Origin: Henriciella sp.
GTDB lineage: Bacteria > Pseudomonadota > Alphaproteobacteria > Caulobacterales > Hyphomonadaceae
DNA length: 64,000 nucleotides
NCBI RefSeq assembly: GCF_029937755.1
Contig: NZ_JAPYPG010000002.1
Coordinates: 163,648 to 227,647 of the forward strand
Reading direction: 5' to 3'
Every line of letters begins with the position of its first letter. Position 1 is the stretch's first letter. The notes under the pieces were generated by a model. It saw only the letters and a program-made list of their open reading frames with translations, was not told where the DNA came from and made no database searches. A program made the position numbers and the translations under genes. This document shows, piece after piece, positions 25,302-33,253 of this stretch.

Positions 25302-26387
25302 CTAGCTTTCCATTCCGGCCATGCGCGCGCGCTCAGCAGCAAACTTCGCCAGCGGCACAACACGTTCCGCATTCGCGGCGGCATTCGCGTTTGAGGCCGT
25401 CCCGTCGCGCACCCGCCCGACGATGCCCTGCAGGATGCCGGCAAGCCGGAAGGCGTTATAGGCAAAATAGTAGTTCAGGTCCGGCATGCCATCGCGCCCG
25501 GTATGCTGGCAGTAGAGATCAACATATTCCTCGAGCGTCGGAATGCCCCAGGCCTTGAGATCCTTGATATTGGCAATCGAGCCGCGGGACTCGTCATTGC
25601 CCGGCATCACCCAGTTCATCAGGTGATAGGAGAAATCGGCCAGCGGGTCGCCCAGTGTCGACAACTCCCAGTCCAGTACAGCGATGACCTTCGGCTCGGT
25701 CGGGTGCAGGACCATGTTGTCGAGACGATAGTCACCATGAACGATGGTGACATCTTCCTTCGCCGGCAGGTTCTTCGGCAGCCAGTCGATCAGCTGCTCC
25801 ATCTCCGGGATGTGCATCGTCTCGGATGCCTTGTACTGCTTCGTCCAGCGATGGATCTGGCGCGCACAATAGTCGCCCTCCTTGCCGAAATCCTGCAAGC
25901 CGACCTTCTTGTAATCGGTGTTGTGCAGGTCAGCGAACGTCTTGACCTTGGCCTCATAGATCTTGCGGCGCTCGGACGGCTCATAATCAGGTAGCGTCTG
26001 GTCCCACAGGATGCGGCCGTCGACATTGTCCATGACGTAGAAAATCGTGCCGATCACCTCCTCATCCATACAGAGCCCATAGGGTCTGGCGACCGGGAAA
26101 CCTGTCGGATAAAGCGCGTTGATGACCTTGAACTCGCGGTCGACCGCATGGGCCGAGGGCAGCAGCTTGCCCGGCGGCTTGCGGCGCATGACATAGGTCT
26201 TGTTCGGGGTGAACAGCTTGTAGGTCGGGTTGGATTGCCCGCCCTTGAACTGTTTGACGGTCAGCGGCCCTTCATAGCCCTCGACGTTCTTTTCCATCCA
26301 GTCAGCGAGATTTTGCTCGTTGAACTTATGGCTTTCGGCAACGTCCTTAGTGCCGGTGTACAACTCCTGTGCCGCAGCTTCCGCCAT
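25302..26387 (-). CDS. APH-fold phosphotransferase family protein (ACAD10/11 N-domain-like)
   Basis: 361 residues with a protein-kinase-like fold. The Brenner motif HGDYRLDNM (His217, Asp219) and the metal site VLDWELSTLGDPLADF (Asp239) are intact, as in the kinase domain of ACAD10/ACAD11. The nucleotide-loop region is KGGQSNPTYKL. Such kinases phosphorylate 4-hydroxy-acyl-CoA intermediates in some systems; that role is inferred from family and from the downstream MaoC-like gene. The chosen ATG has gggaga eight bases upstream; 29 upstream codons are open but featureless. Confidence 0.85.
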   Translation of the reverse strand: MAEAAAQELYTGTKDVAESHKFNEQNLADWMEKNVEGYEGPLTVKQFKGGQSNPTYKLFTPNKTYVMRRKPPGKLLPSAHAVDREFKVINALYPTGFPVARPYGLCMDEEVIGTIFYVMDNVDGRILWDQTLPDYEPSERRKIYEAKVKTFADLHNTDYKKVGLQDFGKEGDYCARQIHRWTKQYKASETMHIPEMEQLIDWLPKNLPAKEDVTIVHGDYRLDNMVLHPTEPKVIAVLDWELSTLGDPLADFSYHLMNWVMPGNDESRGSIANIKDLKAWGIPTLEEYVDLYCQHTGRDGMPDLNYYFAYNAFRLAGILQGIVGRVRDGTASNANAAANAERVVPLAKFAAERARMAGMES

Positions 26388-26474
26388 GGGTCTTCTCCCT
26401 GTCTCATCTCGTTGCGCGCACCCTACCGCGTCAGCGTGTGCGAACAAGCATCTCGCAGGGTTAAATCGCCGCAT

Positions 26475-26506
26475 AGCGGCAGCCGGAAATTATCCCGGCC
26501 GCCGCT
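26475..26506 (-). terminator. Long GC hairpin between DUF2383 and APH-like genes
   Basis: Twelve-base arms (26475-26486 and 26495-26506) pair with one A-C mismatch around an eight-base loop. It lies just downstream of the DUF2383 gene on the minus strand and upstream of the APH-like gene. There is no T-tract on the minus side; on the plus side atttt follows. Confidence 0.4.
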
Positions 26507-26521
26507 ATTTTCGCTGCGGGT

Positions 26522-26968
26522 TCAGCGATCGCTGAGGTCGCTCAGGGCATCGGCAAACCGTTCGCCATGACGAGCCGAACCACGCGCCCGCTGGAGAAGC
26601 TCGATCGTCGAGGCATCAAGCTTTTCATTATCGAGTTCGCGGCCGATCTTGTCGGCAAGATGCTCTTCGCCGTCGTCGACGGCTTCGAGCGCGGCCTTTT
26701 CATCATCCTGGAACAGGGCGGTGAAGTCCGCCCAGGCGCGGTGGAGACTGCCACCGACACCGCCCTTGGTGACCGGCTCGCCGCCATACTCGCTTACACG
26801 CTCCTGAAACGCCGAAATCAGTTCCAGACGCTCGGCGGCCAGCGAACGGAATTTCTCTCGCAGGACGTGGCTCTTATCGGCGATTTCGAACACTTTCTGA
26901 TAGCCTTTCTGGCTATCGATCAGCGTTTTGGTGACGTCATTCAGGACGTCGACATTCGGATTGGACAT
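26522..26968 (-). CDS. DUF2383 four-helix-bundle protein (PA2169-like)
   Basis: 148 residues, nearly all helical. DVLNDVTKTLIDSQKGYQKV at the start and FRSLAAERLELISAFQERV match the ferritin-like DUF2383/PA2169 family, often stress-linked. Start chosen at MSNPNVDV, which has ggag six bases upstream; an in-frame ATG four codons earlier overlaps that ribosome site and is less likely. It is followed by a strong hairpin. The family function is not known to me; metal or stress roles would be guesses. Confidence 0.85.
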   Translation of the reverse strand: MSNPNVDVLNDVTKTLIDSQKGYQKVFEIADKSHVLREKFRSLAAERLELISAFQERVSEYGGEPVTKGGVGGSLHRAWADFTALFQDDEKAALEAVDDGEEHLADKIGRELDNEKLDASTIELLQRARGSARHGERFADALSDLSDR

Positions 26969-27052
26969 TCTGTTCTCCATTTGCGCCTGATGCGCATAAA
27001 GACAGAACGGTCAGTTGCCGGAAAAAGTTTCCACGCCCTGTAATAATGACGC

Positions 27053-28342
27053 TTATTTTAGCACGCGGTGGCCGATATCCTTGCGGTAGAAACCACCTGT
27101 CCATTCGATGGCCGCCACACCATCATAGGCTTTCGAAATCGCCATCCTGAGGTCATCGCCCACAGCCGTCACGCCAAGCACGCGCCCGCCTGCGGCGACA
27201 AGTTCACCCTGGTCGTTCACATCCGTACCGGCCTGGAAGACGGTGACGCCATCGAGCGCATTCGCGATCTCCACGCCCTTGATGACGGTGCCCTTCTCGG
27301 CGGTGCCGGGATACCCATTGGCCGCCATGACCACCACGGCGCTCGGTTTGAAGTCCGACAGGCCCATCATCTCGCACAGATCCGCATGCGCGCTGACCAG
27401 CCCACCCGTCGCACAGACGAGCAGAGCCGGAACAATGTCCCCCGGCAGCCCCGCCATCAGGACCTGGCACTCCGGATCGCCAAAGCGGGCATTGAACTCG
27501 ACCACTTTCGGACCGGCTTCAGTGACCATGATGCCGACATAGAGAACGCCCTGATACGGCATCTCATCCTCGGCCATGCCTGAGAGCATCGGCTCGACAA
27601 TCGTGGCCTGGACGAGCTCCAGCGTGCGGGCATCGACGACCGGCGCCGGCGCATAAGCCCCCATGCCGCCAGTGTTCGGGCCAACATCGCCGTCACCGAC
27701 ACGCTTGTGATCCTGCGCGACGGGCAGGTAGATGGCCCCTTCTCCGTCCGTCATGACAAAGATTGAGGCTTCCTCGCCTTTCAGAAACTCCTCGATCACG
27801 ATCTCGCTCGACGCCTCGCCGAACTTGCCGGTCATGAATTCCTCGACCGTGTTCTCGGCCTCTTCGAGCGTCTCTGCGATCACGACGCCCTTGCCGGCGG
27901 CCAGGCCGTCAGCCTTGATGACGTAAGGCGCGTTCATCGTCTCGAGGAATTCAAGCGCCTCGGTCAGATCGTCGAACCGGCCATACTCTGCAGTCGGTAC
28001 GCCATACTTTTGCATCAGGTCCTTGGCGAAGCCCTTGGATGTCTCGAGCTGCGCGGCCTGCTGGCTCGGCCCGAACACATCGAAGCCGCGCGCTCGTAGC
28101 GCATCGGAGGCGCCTGCAGCGAGCGGGGCTTCCGGCCCGATAATGATCAGGTCAGGCATGATCTGAAGTGCCAGCTCCTGAACAGCCATCAGGTCCGTCA
28201 CATCGAGATCGAAGCATGGTCCTATCTTGTCCATGCCCGGATTGCCCGGCGCGGAATAGACTTCGTCGACCAGCGGTGACTGCGAGATTTTCCAGGCCAG
28301 CGCATGCTCGCGCCCGCCCGAGCCAAGGATGAGAATTTTCAT
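27053..28342 (-). CDS. purD: Phosphoribosylamine-glycine ligase
   Basis: Second step of de novo purine synthesis: joins glycine to phosphoribosylamine with ATP. 429 residues, ATP-grasp fold. MKILILGSGGREHAL opens the protein, with APGNPG, IKADGLAAGKGVV, DHKRVGDGD, PNTGGMGAY and FNARFGDPE in the expected order. The ATG at 28342 is the conserved start; 12 further upstream codons are not. It is divergent from the small gene at 28503. No purine riboswitch was seen in the 160-base gap. Confidence 0.97.
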   Translation of the reverse strand: MKILILGSGGREHALAWKISQSPLVDEVYSAPGNPGMDKIGPCFDLDVTDLMAVQELALQIMPDLIIIGPEAPLAAGASDALRARGFDVFGPSQQAAQLETSKGFAKDLMQKYGVPTAEYGRFDDLTEALEFLETMNAPYVIKADGLAAGKGVVIAETLEEAENTVEEFMTGKFGEASSEIVIEEFLKGEEASIFVMTDGEGAIYLPVAQDHKRVGDGDVGPNTGGMGAYAPAPVVDARTLELVQATIVEPMLSGMAEDEMPYQGVLYVGIMVTEAGPKVVEFNARFGDPECQVLMAGLPGDIVPALLVCATGGLVSAHADLCEMMGLSDFKPSAVVVMAANGYPGTAEKGTVIKGVEIANALDGVTVFQAGTDVNDQGELVAAGGRVLGVTAVGDDLRMAISKAYDGVAAIEWTGGFYRKDIGHRVLK

Positions 28343-28502
28343 GCAGCGGGTGATGGACTTGGGCGGGGGCGCAATCAAGCCCTGAAATGAACCGCAACGC
28401 GGCCACAGTCTCGCCTTACCGGCCTGATGGTCTCGAATGGCCAGTGGACATGGCTGGCAAATTCACTTGAAGATACGGAGTCAGAGAAGGCAAGGTGAGC
28501 CC

Positions 28503-28949
28503 ATGGCAGACAATCCTCAGAGACGCCGCCTCCCCCGTGACCTCAGCGGGCTTTGGACGGGCTATTACGCCTATGACCTGACAGACGAGGCGATCATGTT
28601 CACCGCCTGGATCAAGGAAGACGGTGGCAAGGTCACCGGAACGGTCCTGGAAGAGAATTTCAGCACCGAAGCGCTCGATGGCGAATTCGAAGCGACGATT
28701 CATGGTTTTCGTCACGGGCTCGATGTCCGTTTCACCAAGGTTGCGCTCGATGAAGAGGGTGAACCGATCCTGCTGCGCTACCATGGCGATACGGATGCCG
28801 ACTGCTGCCTGATATCTGGCGTCTGGTTCTTCGACGACCCGTCCGACTGGACCGGCACATTCATGATGACCCGAATCTCCGGCGACCTGAAAACGCGAGT
28901 GACCGCCAGCGCCTCGCAATCTGGCGATGACGGGGCTGACGAGGGGTAG
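28503..28949 (+). CDS. Hypothetical protein upstream of xseA
   Basis: 148 residues, soluble, no signal peptide. RDLSGLWTGYYAYDL, then strand-rich segments such as MFTAWIKEDGGKVTGTVLEE, suggest a small beta-barrel; I do not recognise a family. The ATG has an aaggtgag site. It ends 6 bases before the xseA start on the same strand, so the two are probably co-transcribed and perhaps translationally linked. Acidic C-terminus (SGDDGADEG). No function is proposed. Confidence 0.65.
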   Translation: MADNPQRRRLPRDLSGLWTGYYAYDLTDEAIMFTAWIKEDGGKVTGTVLEENFSTEALDGEFEATIHGFRHGLDVRFTKVALDEEGEPILLRYHGDTDADCCLISGVWFFDDPSDWTGTFMMTRISGDLKTRVTASASQSGDDGADEG

Positions 28950-28955
28950 GTCGCG

Positions 28956-30410
28956 GTGTCTGAAGAGAGCCCTTCCAACGTCACCGAATTCACGGTGTCC
29001 CAGCTCGCTTCGAACCTGAAGCGAACCATCGAGACGGCCTATGACCATGTCCGTGTCCGCGGAGAACTCGGCCGGGTAACGATTGCCCGCTCGGGTCACA
29101 TGTATGCCGACATCAAGGACGAGAAGGCTGTTCTCAACACGGTGATGTGGAAAGGCTCGGTTCAGCGCCTGCCCTTCAAACCCGAAGAAGGCCTCGAAGT
29201 CGTCGCCGAAGGGCGTCTCTCCATTTATGCCGGGCGCTCCAACTACCAGATGATCGCTGACTTCATGCGCCCTGCCGGTGCCGGCGCACTGATGGCGCTG
29301 CTCGAAGAGCGCAAGAAGAAGTTCGCCGCCGAGGGCCTGTTCGACGAGGGCCACAAGAAGCGCCTCCCCTACCTGCCCCGTACCGTTGGCGTCGTGACCA
29401 GCCCGACCGGCGCCGTCATACGCGACATCCTGCACCGCATCCGCGAACGCTTTCCGGTGCGCGTCATCCTGTGGCCAGCGCTCGTCCAGGGCGATACGGC
29501 TGCTGCCCAGATCGAAGCGGGTATTCGTGGCTTCAATGCCATGACCGGTGAAGACCGCCCGGACGTGCTGATCGTCGGGCGCGGCGGTGGCTCGATCGAG
29601 GATCTCTGGCCGTTCAATGAAGAGAATGTCGTGCGCGCCGCATTCGAAAGCCGGATTCCGCTGATCTCGGCGGTTGGTCACGAGACCGATACGACACTGA
29701 TCGACTATGTCTCGGATGCCCGCGCCCCGACACCGACCGGCGCAGCGGAAATCGCGGTGCCCGTGCGCCAGGACCTGCTGATCGCCCTCGGTGAACTTGG
29801 CCAGAGCATGACGCATGGCCTGTCGCGCATGGTTCGCCATGACCGCGACCGCCTTCGTGCAGCCCGCCTGCCCCGGCTGGAAACCCTGATCTCCCAGAAG
29901 CGCCAGACGCTGGATTATCTTGAAAACAGTCTGCGCACCTGTCTTGGTAGCGCCATTAAATCCAAACGTATCGAGTTGACGCGAACCGAGGCCCGCTTCA
30001 GGCCAGAGCCCTTGCGGATCGACGCCAGACGAAAGCGCCAGCAATTGATCGATGTCGCTCGCAGAGCCAACCCGGCAGTGACGCGACTCGTGAAAAACCA
30101 TTCAGAGCGATTCGCGTCACAGGCGAAACTGCTTGAAACCCTCTCCTATCAGGCGACCCTGGAGCGTGGCTTTGCCATCGTGAAGGATGCCGACGGTCAT
30201 GTCGTGAAAAACGCCGGCACCGTCAATGCAGGGGCCCATCTCGACATTGCACTCGCCGATGGCTCAATCAGCGCCGAAGCGACCGGCATCGCGAAGCCTC
30301 AAAGCCGGAAAGCGGCGGCAAAACCGAAAACACCAAAACCGTCCAAGCCAAAGCCCGAGCCGAAAACGCCGAAGGATCCGGACGCGCCACCTCAGGGCTC
30401 ACTGTTCTAG
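28956..30410 (+). CDS. xseA: Exodeoxyribonuclease VII large subunit
   Basis: Large subunit of the nuclease that degrades single-stranded DNA into acid-soluble oligonucleotides. 484 residues, GTG start. The N-terminal OB fold (TVSQLASNLKRTIE ... VRGELGRV) is followed by the conserved catalytic region GVVTSPTGAVIRDIL, VLIVGRGGGSIEDLW and SAVGHETDTTLIDYVSD, then coiled coil. The Lys/Pro-rich tail (about 450-475) ends in QGSLF, a fairly common alphaproteobacterial extension. No xseB lies beside it. A dispersed 38-bp repeat begins 21 bases after its stop. Confidence 0.96.
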   Translation: MSEESPSNVTEFTVSQLASNLKRTIETAYDHVRVRGELGRVTIARSGHMYADIKDEKAVLNTVMWKGSVQRLPFKPEEGLEVVAEGRLSIYAGRSNYQMIADFMRPAGAGALMALLEERKKKFAAEGLFDEGHKKRLPYLPRTVGVVTSPTGAVIRDILHRIRERFPVRVILWPALVQGDTAAAQIEAGIRGFNAMTGEDRPDVLIVGRGGGSIEDLWPFNEENVVRAAFESRIPLISAVGHETDTTLIDYVSDARAPTPTGAAEIAVPVRQDLLIALGELGQSMTHGLSRMVRHDRDRLRAARLPRLETLISQKRQTLDYLENSLRTCLGSAIKSKRIELTRTEARFRPEPLRIDARRKRQQLIDVARRANPAVTRLVKNHSERFASQAKLLETLSYQATLERGFAIVKDADGHVVKNAGTVNAGAHLDIALADGSISAEATGIAKPQSRKAAAKPKTPKPSKPKPEPKTPKDPDAPPQGSLF

Positions 30411-30431
30411 GTCGCCCGACCCTTTCCAAAA

Positions 30432-30469
30432 GTGGGCTGAAACTGGGCTGTTTCTGGAATGTTTTCGGA
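30432..30469 (+). repeat. Dispersed 38-bp repeat, copy A
   Basis: Begins gtgggctgaaactgggctg and ends in gttttcgga. It matches the reverse strand of 53343-53380 at 35 of 38 positions, with looser similarity continuing about 12 bases further. It lies in the gap between the convergent xseA and nfeD-like genes. No translation of it fits a known gene here. Confidence 0.8.
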
Positions 30470-30518
30470 ATGCCGTCCGGAGCAATCCATCCCACACTTT
30501 CTTGACGGAAACTCTGCC

Positions 30519-30995
30519 TCAGGAAGCCATACGAATCCGGAGGACGTTTCCGACCGTGTCCTCCACGACAACAGAAGTACCTTCCGCTGGATTACTGCCA
30601 TCCACCGTTTCGGCTGACCATTCCGTGTCTCCGAGCTTCACCCGGCCAAAGCCTCCGGAAAAGCCTGCGATGACAAGGCCTCTCTGGCCAACTGTGCGAG
30701 CCATTCTCCGGTTCAGTGTCGGGTGGTCACCGGCCAGCCGGCGCATGCCCGCAAACACTGTTCGTCCAAGTATGAGAAGCCCCGTCGCGGCCACTGCAAA
30801 GAAGATGAGCTGGCCCTGCCATTCGGCCAGACCGGCTGGTGCGATAGCGGCAAAAATCGCTGTGATCCCAGCAGCAATAGCGATCCAGAGCAGATCGAAA
30901 GTGCCCACGGCCATCTCGATCGACAGAAGGATCAGCCCAAGCGCCAGCCAGTGCCAGAAAGTCAGCGGCCAGAGCAGCTCGTTCATCGCCTCCAT
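30519..30995 (-). CDS. NfeD family membrane protein
   Basis: 158 residues: two or three membrane segments in the first 80 residues, then a small C-terminal OB-like domain (TVGQRGLVIAGFSGGFGRVKLGDTEW). This is the short NfeD form that partners stomatin-like SPFH proteins in membrane microdomains. Its ATG overlaps the TAA stop of the SPFH gene by one base (TAATG), so it is translationally coupled to it, which fits a joint complex. Confidence 0.92.
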   Translation of the reverse strand: MEAMNELLWPLTFWHWLALGLILLSIEMAVGTFDLLWIAIAAGITAIFAAIAPAGLAEWQGQLIFFAVAATGLLILGRTVFAGMRRLAGDHPTLNRRMARTVGQRGLVIAGFSGGFGRVKLGDTEWSAETVDGSNPAEGTSVVVEDTVGNVLRIRMAS

Positions 30996-31960
30996 TACCG
31001 ATCCTCCCTTGGCCGCGTCGTCGGCACGGCACCGCCCGACCCGCCGCGATTACTCGCCGCGCTCTCGGTGAGCCCGCGAATACCCTCAATCGTTCCAAGG
31101 ATGGAGCTGAACTCGGCAGGGATGATCACCGTCTTCTGGCTCTGTGATGTCGCCAGTTTCTCGAAGGCCATCACATATTGCTGGCCGAGGAAGTAATTGA
31201 CGGCATTCACATCGCCTTTTGCGATGGCCTCCGACACCATGGCGGTCGCCTTCGCTTCAGCTTCCGCCTCTCTTTCGCGAGCTTCCGCATCGCGGAAGGC
31301 GGCTTCGCGGCGGCCTTCAGCTTCAAGAATTTGAGACTGTTTCTGCCCCTCTGCCTTCAGGATCGCCGACTGCTTGTCACCTTCGGCTGTCAGGATTTCA
31401 GCCCGCTTGAGGCGCTCGGCCTTCATCTGACGCGCCATGGCTTCTGTAATATCTGCAGGCGGTGTGAGGTCAGCGATCTCGATCCGCGTGACTTTCACGC
31501 CCCAGGGGTTGGTCGCTGCATCAACGACTGACAGGAGCCGCGCATTGATCTCGTCACGATTTGACAGGACCTCATCAAGATCCATCGAACCGACCACCGT
31601 CCGGATATTCGTCAGGGACAGGTTCTCGATCGCATTCTTGAGGTTATTGACTTCATAGGCCGCAGACACCGGGTCGATGACCTGGATGAACACGACCGCA
31701 TCGCAGGACACCATCGCATTGTCCTTGGTAATGACTTCCTGGGTCGGAATGTCGAGCACGCTCTCCATCATGTTCATCTTGCGCCCGACACGCTGATAGA
31801 AAGGGACGATGAAGTGCAGTCCTGGACTTAAGGTCTTGGTATAACGGCCGAAATTCTCGACCGTGTAATTGTAGCCCTGCCCGACGACGGTCACCGCCGA
31901 GGTGAGCAAAACCAGCCCTGCGACCGCCAGAATTATGGCGACGATAAATGATGGCTCCAT
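30995..31960 (-). CDS. SPFH/Band 7 stomatin-like membrane protein (QmcA-like)
   Basis: 321 residues: one N-terminal membrane helix (about 5-25), an SPFH domain (VENFGRYTKTLSPGLHFIVP ... SCDAVVFIQV), then an Ala/Glu-rich coiled coil with repeated AEG.KQS units and a C-terminal helix. Forms oligomeric membrane microdomains, often with NfeD and sometimes protease complexes. The start MEPSFIV has ggaggg ahead; 24 more open codons are not needed. Coupled to the nfeD-like gene downstream. Confidence 0.93.
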   Translation of the reverse strand: MEPSFIVAIILAVAGLVLLTSAVTVVGQGYNYTVENFGRYTKTLSPGLHFIVPFYQRVGRKMNMMESVLDIPTQEVITKDNAMVSCDAVVFIQVIDPVSAAYEVNNLKNAIENLSLTNIRTVVGSMDLDEVLSNRDEINARLLSVVDAATNPWGVKVTRIEIADLTPPADITEAMARQMKAERLKRAEILTAEGDKQSAILKAEGQKQSQILEAEGRREAAFRDAEAREREAEAEAKATAMVSEAIAKGDVNAVNYFLGQQYVMAFEKLATSQSQKTVIIPAEFSSILGTIEGIRGLTESAASNRGGSGGAVPTTRPREDR

Positions 31961-32030
31961 ACAGGGTCCCTCCTCTGACCTGTAAGATACATCGGTACGA
32001 TTTTGCCGTTTTTCAATAAAACTGAGAGTC

Positions 32031-32066
32031 AAAACGGCGCATACCGATGCCGATATGCGCCGTTCT
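32031..32066 (-). terminator. Intrinsic terminator of the peroxiredoxin gene
   Basis: Eleven-base arms aacggcgcata (32033-32043) and tatgcgccgtt (32054-32064) pair perfectly round a ten-base loop. Read on the minus strand the hairpin is followed by TT and lies about 30 bases after the peroxiredoxin stop. It is the clearest terminator in the window. Confidence 0.7.
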
Positions 32067-32093
32067 AATGTGGTTCAGCTGATTCCGGGAGCG

Positions 32094-32576
32094 TTAAATC
32101 TGTCCGAGAAGATAATCAGCGCTTGAGACCTTGAACTCGCCGCCGTCCTCGACATTGATCTGCTCGACGACGCCATCCTTGACCAGCATGGAATAGCGCT
32201 TGGAGCGCTCACCCATACCGAAGCCGCTTGCGTCCATTTCCAGACCACAGGCTTCCGCGAATTTGGCATTACCGTCGGCCAGCATGCGAACCTTGCCCTT
32301 GGCACCGGCCTGTTCGCCCCAGGCATTCATCACGAACACATCATTGACCGAGGTGCAGACGATATCATCGACGCCCTTGCCATGCAGCGTCTCTGCCTTG
32401 TCTAGAAAGCCCGGAAGGTGCTTGGCCGAACACGTCGGTGTAAACGCGCCCGGCACGGCAAATAGCGCCACTGTCTTGCCGGCGAAGATATCGTCGGTCT
32501 TGCGCGGCTCTGGACCATTGTCCGTCATTTCCATGAAGACCGCATCCGGCAGCTTCTCGCCTTGTTTGATTGTCAT
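32094..32576 (-). CDS. Prx5-type peroxiredoxin
   Basis: Thiol peroxidase that reduces hydrogen peroxide and organic hydroperoxides, usually with glutathione or glutaredoxin as donor. 160 residues. The peroxidatic Cys49 is in PGAFTPTCSAKHLPGF, with Thr46 and the later Arg in RSKRYSM as expected. No fused glutaredoxin domain. It is divergent from yqgE and followed by a strong terminator, so it is monocistronic. The window's glutathione genes are consistent with its likely reductant. Confidence 0.93.
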   Translation of the reverse strand: MTIKQGEKLPDAVFMEMTDNGPEPRKTDDIFAGKTVALFAVPGAFTPTCSAKHLPGFLDKAETLHGKGVDDIVCTSVNDVFVMNAWGEQAGAKGKVRMLADGNAKFAEACGLEMDASGFGMGERSKRYSMLVKDGVVEQINVEDGGEFKVSSADYLLGQI

Positions 32577-32692
32577 TGATTACTCCTCTGAGACTGCTCG
32601 CTACTTAGGCACGCCAGCCATGATGATCAATGAGCGCTTGCCAATCTCCGGGCCCTGAGTCAGCCTGTCTGTCAGGCGAAAGGATCCAGACC

Positions 32693-33253
32693 ATGATGCA
32701 GGATCTGACAGGCAAGCTCCTGATCGCGATGCCCGGCATTGGAGATAACCGCTTTTCCCGCTCGCTCGTCCTCGTCTGCGCGCATGAGCCGGATTATGCG
32801 ATGGGCATTGCGCTCAACAAGCCAATCGACGACCTCACACTTCCGCAACTGTTGACACAGCTCGGGATCGAGCAGGATATCCGCGTGCCTGAAAGCGCTG
32901 TCCTGAGCGGTGGCCCTGTCGGGACAGATCGCGGTTTTGTGGTCCACAGCGACGATTTTCACTCCGAGGGCGCAACGATGGACATTAGCCACGGATGCTG
33001 CCTGACAGCGACCCGCGACATCTTACTGGCCATCGCCTCCGGAGACGCCCCTCGCGAATCAATCATGGCCCTCGGTTATGCCGGATGGGGGGCCGGACAG
33101 CTTGAAACCGAAATCGCGGAAAATGCCTGGCTGGTTGGCGAACCGATCCCCGATCTCGTCTATGGCGCCGAGCATGACAGCAAATGGGGCCGCGCTCTGA
33201 AGCTCATGGGAATTGATGCATCGCGCCTGCACTTTGGCGGCGGCAACGCCTAG
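32693..33253 (+). CDS. YqgE/AlgH family protein
   Basis: 186 residues of the UPF0301 family: DLTGKLLIAMPGIGDNRFSRSLV, then ALNKPIDDLTLPQLL, SGGPVGTDRGFVVHS and LGYAGWGAGQLETEIAENAW, all family signatures. Two adjacent ATGs (32693 and 32696) follow an agga site. The family's role is not settled; AlgH has been linked with alginate regulation in Pseudomonas. Its stop overlaps the stop of the convergent EAL gene by four bases. Confidence 0.93.
   Translation: MMQDLTGKLLIAMPGIGDNRFSRSLVLVCAHEPDYAMGIALNKPIDDLTLPQLLTQLGIEQDIRVPESAVLSGGPVGTDRGFVVHSDDFHSEGATMDISHGCCLTATRDILLAIASGDAPRESIMALGYAGWGAGQLETEIAENAWLVGEPIPDLVYGAEHDSKWGRALKLMGIDASRLHFGGGNA

Noticed and set aside
28416-30101. A 561-codon open frame on the minus strand opposite xseA
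   Set aside because: It is antisense to a clear xseA, has no family motif and has the low-complexity look of a shadow frame in GC-rich DNA.
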